Of a DNA stretch of 64,000 bases, positions 35,680 to 43,564 are shown piece after piece (position 1 is the first letter of the stretch; each line of letters begins with the position of its first letter). The stretch spans positions 62,001 to 126,000 of the forward strand of contig NZ_VLKZ01000002.1 of assembly GCF_007830185.1 (NCBI RefSeq), given 5' to 3'. The notes beneath the pieces are model-generated. The model did no database searches, was not told the origin of the DNA, and saw nothing but the letters and a program-made list of their open reading frames with translations. The DNA comes from Halalkalibacter nanhaiisediminis. GTDB lineage: Bacteria > Bacillota > Bacilli > Bacillales > Bacillaceae_D. The translations under genes and the position numbers were made by a program.

Positions 35680-36684
35680 TTAATCGAGTAATTTTGTTTT
35701 CATTTCCTTATTTAATGTATCTAACTCAAGAATGAATTCTTTTCCACTTTGAACAATCCGCTCATTGGATTTCTCCGTAAGTTCAATTGCTTCAAAAACG
35801 TTATTATAGGCTTTTTTAAATGTTTCGATTGCAATAGCAGGCTCTTCTAATGTTTTTAACGTATCCTCTGTATTTTGCTTTAGAAGCTCAGCATTTGAGA
35901 GAAGCATTGATTCTGTTGCTTCGTTAACATTTTTTACAGCTTTGATCACTTTCTGTTGGTTAGAAAGGGCTAATTGAATAGAAGCTGAAACAGTGATCAC
36001 ATTTTTCGTCATAGTAATCGCATTGAAAATGGCTTCTTCTAGCTTATCGTTATTTTCAACGATTAAATCGACTGAAGCTAGTGATTGTTGTAAGACCATT
36101 ACAGCTTGCGACATATTTTTAATCCGTGTAATGACTTTTAGTTGGCCTTTTTTGATTTCATTTGGATTATCTGCCCAGCGTTCTGACTTCATTTCTTGTT
36201 CAAGCATTTCATTTAATTGATTGCCATATTGAATTTGCTCATTTAAATTATTGATTCGTTCTTTGGCGACATCTTTGAGCTGATGAAGCATTAATGTGTC
36301 CTCTTGAAGTTTGTCTTTCCCACTGAGAAGCCCTTCAATAATATTTTCGACTTGTGCCTCAACCGTTTGGTATTTACGGGCATATTGTTCCATTGGATTA
36401 CGTCTTAACACCTTGTTTAACCATTTCTTTGTTGTACTCTCTCTTAAGTGGCTCGGTTCTAGCTGACTGACCGTCTCTTTTAATTGAAGAAGCTGGCTAG
36501 GTAGTTGGTTGGACTGATCCTGCATCATTTCTTTTACAGGTCTTTTTAGTGCTTCTAATGATTCACCTGCTTCACGCTGCTCTTCTTCTCCTAAAGTTTC
36601 TAATGCTCGAAGTAATTTGGTAAGGTCTTCATCTTTTTTATATTGTTCAATCGCCTTCTCGTTTTTGTTTAGAACATCATTCAT
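35680..36684 (-). CDS. telA: toxic anion resistance protein, TelA/KlaA family
   Basis: This 334-residue TelA-family protein is all helical and has the conserved central segment KVITRIKNMSQAVMVLQQSLASVDLIVENNDKLEEAIFNAI (about 195-235) followed by TMTKNVITVSASIQLALSNQQKVIKAVKNVNEATESML. Members are linked to tellurite, metal and cell-envelope stress, often beside TerD-type genes, but the mechanism is not established. AAGGAGG is 7 bases before ATG 36684; a GTG/ATG further upstream at 36708 has no site. No ter genes are nearby. It is the first gene of a two-gene unit. Confidence 0.88.
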   Translation of the reverse strand: MNDVLNKNEKAIEQYKKDEDLTKLLRALETLGEEEQREAGESLEALKRPVKEMMQDQSNQLPSQLLQLKETVSQLEPSHLRESTTKKWLNKVLRRNPMEQYARKYQTVEAQVENIIEGLLSGKDKLQEDTLMLHQLKDVAKERINNLNEQIQYGNQLNEMLEQEMKSERWADNPNEIKKGQLKVITRIKNMSQAVMVLQQSLASVDLIVENNDKLEEAIFNAITMTKNVITVSASIQLALSNQQKVIKAVKNVNEATESMLLSNAELLKQNTEDTLKTLEEPAIAIETFKKAYNNVFEAIELTEKSNERIVQSGKEFILELDTLNKEMKTKLLD

Positions 36685-36933
36685 CCTAATTCCTCCTTCG
36701 TTACCCATTTATCTATTACCCGAATTATGTGTAAGCTATCTATATATACGGATTATCGAATACTTTTGTTTCATTTTTGTAGAATGGTGTCATTTCTATT
36801 ATGATTGATTTTAGAGTGGAACACAATCATCCTGCAGAAGGAGTGAATAGCTTACCTAGTCAGTCTTAAGAAGGAAGAAAATTGTTTTAGCATAAAAATG
36901 ATAGAATCACTAGGCATAAGGGGTTGTTTGTAA

Positions 36934-37707
36934 ATGTGTTTAATTATCCTTGCGATCGATCAGCATCCTGACTATCCGTTCATCCTTTGTGGAAATAGAG
37001 ATGAATTTCATCAAAGACCAACGAAACAAGCCGATTATTGGTCAGATGTAAAGCACATATTTGCAGGAAGAGATCTTGAAAAGGGAGGAACGTGGCTTGG
37101 TGTGACCACAACGGGAAAAATAGCCGCTGTAACAAATGTTCGAGACAAGATTGATATTGGTACCGATTTTCTCTCAAGGGGAGAGCTTGTCACAGATTTT
37201 TTAAAAGGAGATATCAGTCCTAAGCATTTCATAGAGGAGGTGAAAACAAAGGAACATGATTATCAAGGCTATAACGTCATTGTAGGTGAAAACAAAGACT
37301 TTCACTATTCATCTAATCGTGTGAGTGATTCTGTCAAACTTGATCAAGGATTTCATGTGATCAGCAACGCAAAGTTGAATACAAGTTGGCCGAAAGCAGA
37401 GCAATTGAAGAAAAATTTTACTGATAGTTTACGTAACGAGCTGTTTGAAGCAGAGTATATTGAAAAATGGCTCATGATTCTCCGTGATCAAACAACTTTC
37501 CCCGATGAAGAGCTTCCTCATACAGGAGTGGGGCTAGAGCTTGAAAGAATGCTTTCACCAATATTTATTAATGGAGAGCATTATGGGACGAGAGCATCAA
37601 CGATTATTCTCCTCAGACGAGATGGTCAGATTCACTTTGTTGAACAAAGCTATGGACCTAATGCTGTTCTACAAGGGAGAAAGGATGAAATGATTCATTT
37701 AAAATAG
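36934..37707 (+). CDS. NRDE family protein
   Basis: This 257-residue member of the NRDE (TANGO2-like) family is named for the conserved motif in CGNRDEFHQRPTKQADYW. The N-terminal MCLIILAIDQHP exposes a catalytic-type Cys2 like that of N-terminal nucleophile hydrolases. GRDLEKGGTWLGVTTTGKIAAVTN and SNAKLNTSWPKAEQLK are typical. The metabolic role in bacteria is unknown; eukaryotic TANGO2 is tied to haem or lipid handling. Only a weak AAGGGG precedes the ATG. Confidence 0.88.
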   Translation: MCLIILAIDQHPDYPFILCGNRDEFHQRPTKQADYWSDVKHIFAGRDLEKGGTWLGVTTTGKIAAVTNVRDKIDIGTDFLSRGELVTDFLKGDISPKHFIEEVKTKEHDYQGYNVIVGENKDFHYSSNRVSDSVKLDQGFHVISNAKLNTSWPKAEQLKKNFTDSLRNELFEAEYIEKWLMILRDQTTFPDEELPHTGVGLELERMLSPIFINGEHYGTRASTIILLRRDGQIHFVEQSYGPNAVLQGRKDEMIHLK

Positions 37708-37756
37708 CAAGTTCTACTATTTTTGATGAATATTTATGTTGAGATAAGTAGTAGTT

Positions 37757-38152
37757 ATGCTCTTTTGTTTGTAATTGAGCCAGTGACGATTAAAAATATA
37801 GAATATCATATTGTCGAACGAGGCTTTCAGAAAGGGTGGATTATTGCCGAGCCATAAAAGGTCCGCATGCCAATTCGAAGAACAGAAAAAGTGTGGAAGG
37901 CTGATCTCATTTTATTGGCTGTTGGTTTTATAGGTCCAAAAGAACAAATCCTTAAAGAGCTCACTATAAAAACATCACCTCGATCAACCATTGAAGTAGA
38001 GTACGGGAAGAACGCATTAAATGTAGAGGATGTATTTGCGGCTAGGGATAATCATCGTCGGGAAAAGTCTTATCGTATGGGCAATTCATGAAGGAAGAGA
38101 AGCGTCGAGAGAATGTGATCGATATTTAATAGGTAGTACGAATTTACCATAG
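37757..38152 (+). pseudogene. gltD: remnant of glutamate synthase small subunit (gltD) with internal deletion and frameshift
   Basis: Two pieces of the NADPH-glutamate synthase beta subunit are fused. The first, EPVTIKNIEYHIVERGFQKGWIIAEP followed by a stop (about 37777-37858), matches the N-terminal FeS domain just before the first FAD-binding motif. The second, starting near 37867 with TEKVWKADLILLAVGFIGP and continuing to [10 protein letters not shown], matches the C-terminal NADPH/FAD domain. About 270 residues between them are gone. Near 38065 the frame shifts, and another frame continues with [20 protein letters not shown] and a proper STNLP end at 38152. The gltA partner is not next to it. 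An apparent 74-residue frame here is part of this wreck, not a gene. Confidence 0.82.
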
Positions 38153-38252
38153 GATTACACAAGGTTGTAACGGTTTTGTAATAGTTTTTTCATAGATTTC
38201 ATGAGAAACTAGAAGTAGATAGAAAATTGAAACTATGAAAGGGCGTATGAAC

Positions 38253-38900
38253 GTGTTGCAGTGGATGAAACGTGGACTCGTCATTTCATCAGCTCTTTTA
38301 TCGATTGGACTTTGCGTGCCAACAGATTTTGTAAGGGATGTGCACGCTGAACAGCCAGATAAAACGCAAGATGAAAAAACTGAGAATCCACTCATTTATA
38401 AAGTAAATCAAGAGAGTTACGAGCTTTTTCATGAAGTATTGCCTTCTAAAACGGACGATTACATTCATCGTAATGCGTCATCAGCTGATCTTATTAACCA
38501 TTTTATTGTCAAACAAGCTCATGAACAAAGTATGAGAAAATTTGGTGATACGATAAGTGGAAAAATAAGCAATCCATTTGAGGAGTCCATTCTGCCTCTC
38601 TTACAAACAGTTATTAGAGAAACGACAAAAACGTTACCTGAAGAAGAATGGGCTCATCTAAAAGTTTCTACTAATCCAGCTGGTGGTCTTGGTGAGAAAA
38701 TTTTGCATCTTTATAATGAAGAAAACGGAAAAGATATTTTTCGGTTTCACGTTCGCCGAGATCAGCCGCCAAAGCAAGGATATTACTTTAATTTTCATTA
38801 TCATACCTATCTTGACCACTATGAAAACCATCATAATCTGGGAACCATCTATTGGGGAAAGGATATGCCGCCAAGATGGAATGGAGAGGACCGCGTATAA
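38253..38900 (+). CDS. ypjP: YpjP family exported protein
   Basis: This exported protein of about 215 residues is similar to B. subtilis YpjP. A signal peptide covers about residues 1-30 (basic start, then a hydrophobic stretch ending VHA). The conserved C-terminal half contains GEKILHLYNEENGKD, FRFHVRRDQPPKQGYYFNFHYH and the final HHNLGTIYWGKDMPPRW. I chose GTG 38253, with AAAGGG 9 bases upstream, over the ATG codons at 38235 and 38247, which have no site or too short a spacing. Function is unknown. A terminator overlaps the stop. Confidence 0.8.
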   Translation: MLQWMKRGLVISSALLSIGLCVPTDFVRDVHAEQPDKTQDEKTENPLIYKVNQESYELFHEVLPSKTDDYIHRNASSADLINHFIVKQAHEQSMRKFGDTISGKISNPFEESILPLLQTVIRETTKTLPEEEWAHLKVSTNPAGGLGEKILHLYNEENGKDIFRFHVRRDQPPKQGYYFNFHYHTYLDHYENHHNLGTIYWGKDMPPRWNGEDRV

Positions 38901-38914
38901 AGACGTGGTCTTTT
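38889..38914 (+). terminator. intrinsic terminator of ypjP
   Basis: GACCGCGT pairs with ACGTGGTC (one G-T pair) around ATAAAG and is followed by TTTTCT. The stop codon is inside the hairpin. Confidence 0.7.
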
Positions 38915-38921
38915 CTATGTA

Positions 38922-38967
38922 AAAGTTGGTTAGTTCCTAGTCGGATAGAAAAATAGGACTTTTTTAA
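38922..38967 (+). repeat. short dispersed repeat, copy 2
   Basis: It contains AAGTTGGTTAGTTCCTAGTC and GGATAGAAAAAT, recurring from 33528-33575 with scattered substitutions. It is intergenic, directly after the ypjP terminator. Confidence 0.45.
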
Positions 38968-39121
38968 CCTATGGAAGTTTGTTGAACGTAAGTCTTTTGG
39001 CGATGACAATGATCGTTTATCATGATAAGATAGACCTACTTTAAAATATGTATTCATTACTGGAGTTCTGTGCAAGAATTACCGTAATGAAAGTATATAT
39101 ATTACATTTGGAGTGGGAAGA

Positions 39122-39520
39122 ATGATTAAACAATTAACTTTAGTAGGACTTGTGGCGACTATGTTTATAGGTGTTTGGGTTCTTGTTATTTTTCAATTTG
39201 ATAATAGTCGATACGTTGATCCAATTTCTATAGAAAATAATCAAAGTGAAAGAGCCATTGATTTGCCAGAATCCATTACAAGTCAAGATGAAAATAGAAC
39301 GGATATTTCAAACAATGAACCTGAATCGACTAAATCAACTGAACCACAATCTGAAACTAGGGTAGCAGTGGTTGAAGAAAAGGAAAGTGAAACAAAAAGA
39401 AGTCGAGTTGATGATGAACCAGTAAAAGAAGTTGATTTGCGGGATTATGATTTTAGTGATATCTCGACATCAGATGGGGTACCAATTGATGGTATTTTGA
39501 CAAAACTTGAATTAGAGTAA
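39122..39520 (+). CDS. membrane-anchored acidic protein, unknown
   Basis: This 132-residue protein has one N-terminal membrane anchor (about 4-26: LTLVGLVATMFIGVWVLVIF) and a long, low-complexity, acidic Ser/Glu/Thr-rich outer part. It ends in a possibly folded motif (EVDLRDYDFSDISTSDGV). ATG 39122 is favoured, with GGAG about 7 bases upstream. No family recognised. It is the first of three small membrane-protein genes before kapB. Confidence 0.6.
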   Translation: MIKQLTLVGLVATMFIGVWVLVIFQFDNSRYVDPISIENNQSERAIDLPESITSQDENRTDISNNEPESTKSTEPQSETRVAVVEEKESETKRSRVDDEPVKEVDLRDYDFSDISTSDGVPIDGILTKLELE

Positions 39521-39618
39521 CAAGTTCACGATTTTTTCGTAAATACCTCTCTAAATGGATCTGTGAATTTGATAGGATAAAGATAGATTTGTTTTAAGGA
39601 TTGACGGGAGGGATTTGC

Positions 39619-39870
39619 GTGGAATCGCAAACTGAACAAAAAAAGCGTCCTGCATGGTTAAAATGGACATTACGTGTTGTCCTAGGTTACGCGGCGCTAC
39701 TAGCCGTTATTTTGGCTATTACAATTATTGTCATTTTAATAACATTTGCATTAATTGTGATTGATGGATTTACAGATTCTACTTCATTAGGAATGTTCTC
39801 TGAGACGTATCTTGTACCAATTTCAGAGTTCATGTGGAGCCTTTTTACATGGCTGATTCCTGGATTGTGA
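39619..39870 (+). CDS. small membrane protein, 83 residues, unknown
   Basis: It has a charged N-terminus (ESQTEQKKRPAWLKW), a long hydrophobic helix (about 20-50), a polar turn and a second hydrophobic end (FMWSLFTWLIPGL). GTG 39619 follows GGGAGGG at 6-7 bases. The next small membrane-protein gene starts 8 bases after its stop, which suggests co-expression. Function unknown. Confidence 0.6.
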   Translation: MESQTEQKKRPAWLKWTLRVVLGYAALLAVILAITIIVILITFALIVIDGFTDSTSLGMFSETYLVPISEFMWSLFTWLIPGL

Positions 39871-39877
39871 TGGGTGT

Positions 39878-40066
39878 ATGATGGAACAAGAAATAATCAT
39901 AATTTTATCGGTGTTTTTTCTTTTTATTCTTACAGGGGTGTTTGGGGCAATAGGAATTTATAGTGTTCTTCATCACAACAAAAAGCGGGCAATTTGGAGC
40001 TTTAGCATTGGATTTCTTTTCATTTTAGTCTATTTATTAATTATGTTTTCATTTGGATTAATTTGA
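39878..40066 (+). CDS. small membrane protein, 62 residues, unknown
   Basis: It is predicted to have two transmembrane helices (IIIILSVFFLFILTGVFGAIG and WSFSIGFLFILVYLLIMFSF) joined by a short basic loop (HHNKKRA). Start ATG 39878 or 39881; the ribosome-binding site is weak, so coupling to the previous gene is likely. It ends 26 bases before kapB. Confidence 0.55.
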   Translation: MMEQEIIIILSVFFLFILTGVFGAIGIYSVLHHNKKRAIWSFSIGFLFILVYLLIMFSFGLI

Positions 40067-40092
40067 TTGTAGACCATTAGGAGGTAAGTGCA

Positions 40093-40470
40093 GTGAAGAA
40101 CGAGACATATGTTCGTGCATTTTATAAAACGGGTGTGTATGTGGCCGAGCTGATCGAAATGCAAGAAGAAAACCAGCGCGCATTAGTGAAAGTGCTAGCG
40201 GTTTTAAGGCATCCAACACAAGGGGATCTTCATAATCCAAAGATGACAAATGTTCCTTTTTTTCATCAGCGTAAGGCTTTGGCGCAGTTTGAGAAAACAT
40301 GGGTGCCACTTTCTTCATTAAAATCTTATGACGAGCAGGTGCCTGATTACAAAACATCGCTCAAAAAAGCTTTAGAAAAGCAAATCAGTGAACTTGAGTC
40401 TCAAGACACAGATTGGTCAAGAGCTTGTTTAGAAAAATTAAAAGAATGTCAAAATGAGTACGGCCTTTAA
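40093..40470 (+). CDS. kapB: kinase-associated protein KapB
   Basis: KapB is needed in B. subtilis for KinB to feed the sporulation phosphorelay. The 125-residue protein shows the family pattern: VRAFYKTGVYVAELIE, VKVLAVLRHPTQGDLHNP and VPFFHQRKALAQFEKTWVP. Although the family is named a lipoprotein, no signal peptide or lipobox cysteine is present here, so this member looks cytoplasmic. GTG 40093 has AGGAGGT 7 bases upstream. Its 3' end overlaps the convergent pucR-like gene by 4 bases, inside a 14-bp palindromic terminator. Confidence 0.87.
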   Translation: MKNETYVRAFYKTGVYVAELIEMQEENQRALVKVLAVLRHPTQGDLHNPKMTNVPFFHQRKALAQFEKTWVPLSSLKSYDEQVPDYKTSLKKALEKQISELESQDTDWSRACLEKLKECQNEYGL

Positions 40471-40486
40471 AAGCCGTACTCATTTT
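40451..40486. terminator. bidirectional terminator overlapping both kapB and pucR-like stop codons
   Basis: AAAATGAGTACGGC (40451-40464) and GCCGTACTCATTTT (40473-40486) form a perfect 14-bp stem with T-rich ends both ways. Both converging genes end within its loop, and the stem codes for NEYG in each protein's C-terminus. Confidence 0.88.
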
Positions 40487-42161
40487 CTTTTTGGTCGATC
40501 CCATTTAACCATAGTCTGACGCTCAAATCTAAGAGAAATAAATCATCAGCATCATCAAGCGAACAGCCAGTCAATGATTCAATTTTACGTAATCTATAGA
40601 GTAACGATTGTCTGTGTAAATTTAATTCACGTGCTGTCTGACTCACATTGCTGCGATTACGATGATATATAGTAAAAGTATGCAATAAATCAATTTGACG
40701 CTCGTTTGCATAGTGTAACAAGGAACTGAGGACTGACTCTGCCATTTCAATTAACTCTCTGTTCTGAACGATGCTTTCGATGACGCGATCGACTTTTGTA
40801 TCAGCATAAATCGAAATAGACGCTGGACCTATTCGTTTACGCCCAATTTCAAGAGCCCTTTTGGCTTCTTGATAGCTACTATCAAAGCAGGAGTAGCCAT
40901 ATTGCTTAGCAATTCCCCACGTTAAAGATAATGAAGGATAAAGCAATTGCAGACGTTCTGCCAGTTTTGAAATATAGACACGAGCTTGCTCTGTTGCTTC
41001 GTAATGAGTAACTTCAAGGAAAATAATTAATTCATGCTGTTGATAGGTGACCATTGATTTTAATGCCATCGACTTAGCCATGCTTTCAGCCTCTTCTTCG
41101 ATATAACGAATACATTCATGTAACCAGTGATCAAATGAAATAGAGAGATGTTCCATTGAACGAAAGCTTTTCTCAAGCTGTTCAGGTTTAGCGACAAGAC
41201 TGATATAGGGAAGATTAATGTGATAGCCTAGTGATTTTGCTCTAGATAGCATGGCTTCTTTTGATGGAATAGAGTTACGTGATAGCTCCCAGACAAAATC
41301 ATCACGCAAGCGCCATTCGGTTTCTTTAGCTGCTTGCTCATGAAGAAAATGGATCGCAACCGCAGTCGTCACGTGCTCAAGTAGCATCACCCACTCATTA
41401 TGTTCTTGTTCACTAAACGGTTCTGCTCCAAAGCCTCCGACGATGATATACCCTTGAATATTTCCAGCAGAATGAATCTTTAATTGCAAGGCAAACCCAC
41501 CCTCATAATGAAGCCAATCGAATATATGATCAAAGGATTGATAGATGCCGTCATCCTCAAGTTGTTTATGCAGAAACAATAACCATTTATCTTGCAAATC
41601 AGAATTAACATTTGGCGATTTGCCGAGAATAACGCCACGTTTATCCGCGATTAAAACATCACAATCAATCTCTTTTGATACATGGTTTGCCACAACATCA
41701 AGCGATTCTCCAGCGAGAATATATTCAAGCAAAGATTTGCGGATATTTTCAATTTTTTCAAGATACTCTCGTTTTTTATCATGTATTTCTTCAATGACAG
41801 CAGCTAAAATGTCTGAAAATCGGATCTTCCAATCGAGGGTTAAGAGAATAAATTGGTGTTGATTTGCTAGATGAAGGACTGAAGCGGGGATCGCTTTTAT
41901 GTAAGGTCCAAGAGCAATTGCAAGCCCAGAAGCCCCTGATTGAATCACATCATTGACAAAGGACTCCAATTGATCTGGACTTTCGCTACATCCAACACCC
42001 GATGTTAAAACGAATTCATTTTCTTTGACAAATGATTCGACTGGTGTTTCGATGACTGATACCCATTCAACCTGTCGTTCTTCTACATATACTTCCCCAG
42101 TACAAACGTCAGCGTTTTTTAATAGATTTAATGCCAAGACATCCTTCATCAAAATTGTCAA
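40467..42161 (-). CDS. PucR family transcriptional regulator
   Basis: This 564-residue regulator has the PucR layout. An N-terminal purine-catabolism-regulator-like sensory domain covers about 1-125 (MKDVLALNLLKNADV, FVLTSGVGCSESPDQL). The middle is GAF/GGDEF-like, and the C-terminal PucR helix-turn-helix is at about 500-556 (TFTIYHRNRSNVSQTARELNLHRQSLLYRLRKIE). TTG 42161 is the start, with AGGAGGT 6 bases upstream. It is divergent from the operon at 42371-48506 across a 209-base gap and is its likely regulator. PucR-type proteins respond to small metabolites of nitrogen-compound breakdown; known ectoine clusters instead use EnuR or AsnC-type regulators. Confidence 0.87.
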   Translation of the reverse strand: MTILMKDVLALNLLKNADVCTGEVYVEERQVEWVSVIETPVESFVKENEFVLTSGVGCSESPDQLESFVNDVIQSGASGLAIALGPYIKAIPASVLHLANQHQFILLTLDWKIRFSDILAAVIEEIHDKKREYLEKIENIRKSLLEYILAGESLDVVANHVSKEIDCDVLIADKRGVILGKSPNVNSDLQDKWLLFLHKQLEDDGIYQSFDHIFDWLHYEGGFALQLKIHSAGNIQGYIIVGGFGAEPFSEQEHNEWVMLLEHVTTAVAIHFLHEQAAKETEWRLRDDFVWELSRNSIPSKEAMLSRAKSLGYHINLPYISLVAKPEQLEKSFRSMEHLSISFDHWLHECIRYIEEEAESMAKSMALKSMVTYQQHELIIFLEVTHYEATEQARVYISKLAERLQLLYPSLSLTWGIAKQYGYSCFDSSYQEAKRALEIGRKRIGPASISIYADTKVDRVIESIVQNRELIEMAESVLSSLLHYANERQIDLLHTFTIYHRNRSNVSQTARELNLHRQSLLYRLRKIESLTGCSLDDADDLFLLDLSVRLWLNGIDQKENEYGF

Positions 42162-42370
42162 GAAATCACCTCCTAATTTTTAAGCAAACTCTAATGAATA
42201 TAAATAGATGTTTGTTTTATTGTAAAAGAAGCCTATTGATTCAGCAATACTAGTCAGAACATTTGTGAAATTTAGATGATGAAAGGTATTTATTTTTCAT
42301 ACAAAGTGATGAATGTTTTTATGGTTGTTTCAGAGTAGGATGAAGATAAGAACAGAAAGGGAGTGGTACC

Positions 42371-43561
42371 ATGGTAAAAAACAAAAAAATAAACGAGGCA
42401 ACAATGGCCGTCTGGTCTGGTGAGAGGGACTATCTAGCATTTGGAGCCACTCAAGTACCAGTCGTCCATAGTGTTGCTTATAGTTATGATGATATTGATG
42501 AATGGTATGAAGTCGCGATCGGAAAGCGTAAAGGTCATATTTATGGTCGGAATACGAATCCGACCGTGCAATCATTTGAAGATAAAGTAAAGGAACTAGA
42601 AGGAGCAGAGGCTGCAACAAGCTTTTCAACAGGAATGGCAGCTATATCAAATTCGCTGCTAACAATTCTAAAACCAGGAGATCGAATTGTTTCTATTAAA
42701 GATACGTACGGTGGAACAAATAAAATTTTCTCAGAGTTTTTACCACGTCTTAACATTGAAGTCACACTCGTTGAAACAGGTAACCATGAAGAAATGGAGT
42801 CTGAGATCGAAAAAGGATGTACGATTGTTTATTTAGAAACACCAACGAATCCAACAGTGAAAATTACCGATATTACACGAATCAGCAAAGCGGCTAAAGC
42901 AGTCGGTGCCTTAGTCTTCGTTGATAATACATTTGCCACACCAATTAATCAAAATCCGCTTCAATTAGGCGCAGACTTAGTGATTCACAGTGCAACGAAA
43001 TTCCTCGGTGGCCATGCTGACGCGTTAGGTGGAGTCGTTTGTGGAGATTCAACGCTTGTGCATAGCATTTATCATTACCGTGAAATTAACGGAGCGACGT
43101 TAGATCCAATGGCTGCTTATCTACTACTAAGAGGTATGAAAACTTTGAAGCTACGAATCGAAAAGCAGCAGGAAAATGCATTAGCTGTTGCTAGGTATTT
43201 AGCAAAGCATGACAAGGTCGCAGAGGTTTTCTATCCAGGTCTCGAATCTCATAAAAATCACGAGATTGCAAAAGAACAAATGCGTGGTTTTGGGGGAATG
43301 CTTAGTTTCGCTTTAAAAGGGGAGCTTGAAGCTGTTAGACAATTCCTACCTCGCTTACAATTTGCGAATCGAGCAGCCAATCTAGGGTCTGTTGAAACGA
43401 CGGTAGGGCCAGCAAGAACAACAAGTCATGTTGAAAATACGCCTGAAGAACGTGCTGCACTCGGGATCCCAGAAGGACTTGTCCGTTATTCAGCTGGAAT
43501 TGAAGACATTGATGATTTACTAGCTGATTTAACTCAAGCACTTGATGCGATCGATAATTAA
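42371..43561 (+). CDS. Cys/Met-metabolism PLP enzyme (cystathionine gamma-synthase/lyase family)
   Basis: This 396-residue fold-type I PLP enzyme has YGRNTNPTVQ (Tyr/Arg phosphate loop of the partner subunit), FSTGMAAIS, ETPTNPTVKI, DNTFATP and the Schiff-base lysine in HSATKFLGGHAD. The family performs gamma-replacement or gamma-elimination on homoserine-type or cysteine-type substrates. Here it heads an operon with a deacylase, homoserine dehydrogenase, aldehyde dehydrogenase and ectoine-hydrolase-like protein. A methionine-biosynthesis role is therefore less likely than catabolism of a C4 amino acid such as homoserine or 2,4-diaminobutyrate (inference). GAAAGGGAG precedes the ATG. Confidence 0.85.
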   Translation: MVKNKKINEATMAVWSGERDYLAFGATQVPVVHSVAYSYDDIDEWYEVAIGKRKGHIYGRNTNPTVQSFEDKVKELEGAEAATSFSTGMAAISNSLLTILKPGDRIVSIKDTYGGTNKIFSEFLPRLNIEVTLVETGNHEEMESEIEKGCTIVYLETPTNPTVKITDITRISKAAKAVGALVFVDNTFATPINQNPLQLGADLVIHSATKFLGGHADALGGVVCGDSTLVHSIYHYREINGATLDPMAAYLLLRGMKTLKLRIEKQQENALAVARYLAKHDKVAEVFYPGLESHKNHEIAKEQMRGFGGMLSFALKGELEAVRQFLPRLQFANRAANLGSVETTVGPARTTSHVENTPEERAALGIPEGLVRYSAGIEDIDDLLADLTQALDAIDN

Positions 43562-43564
43562 GTG

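Noticed and set aside
37867-38091. 74-residue frame read as an independent gene
   Set aside because: It aligns with the C-terminal part of GltD and is broken at both ends; treated as part of the gltD remnant.
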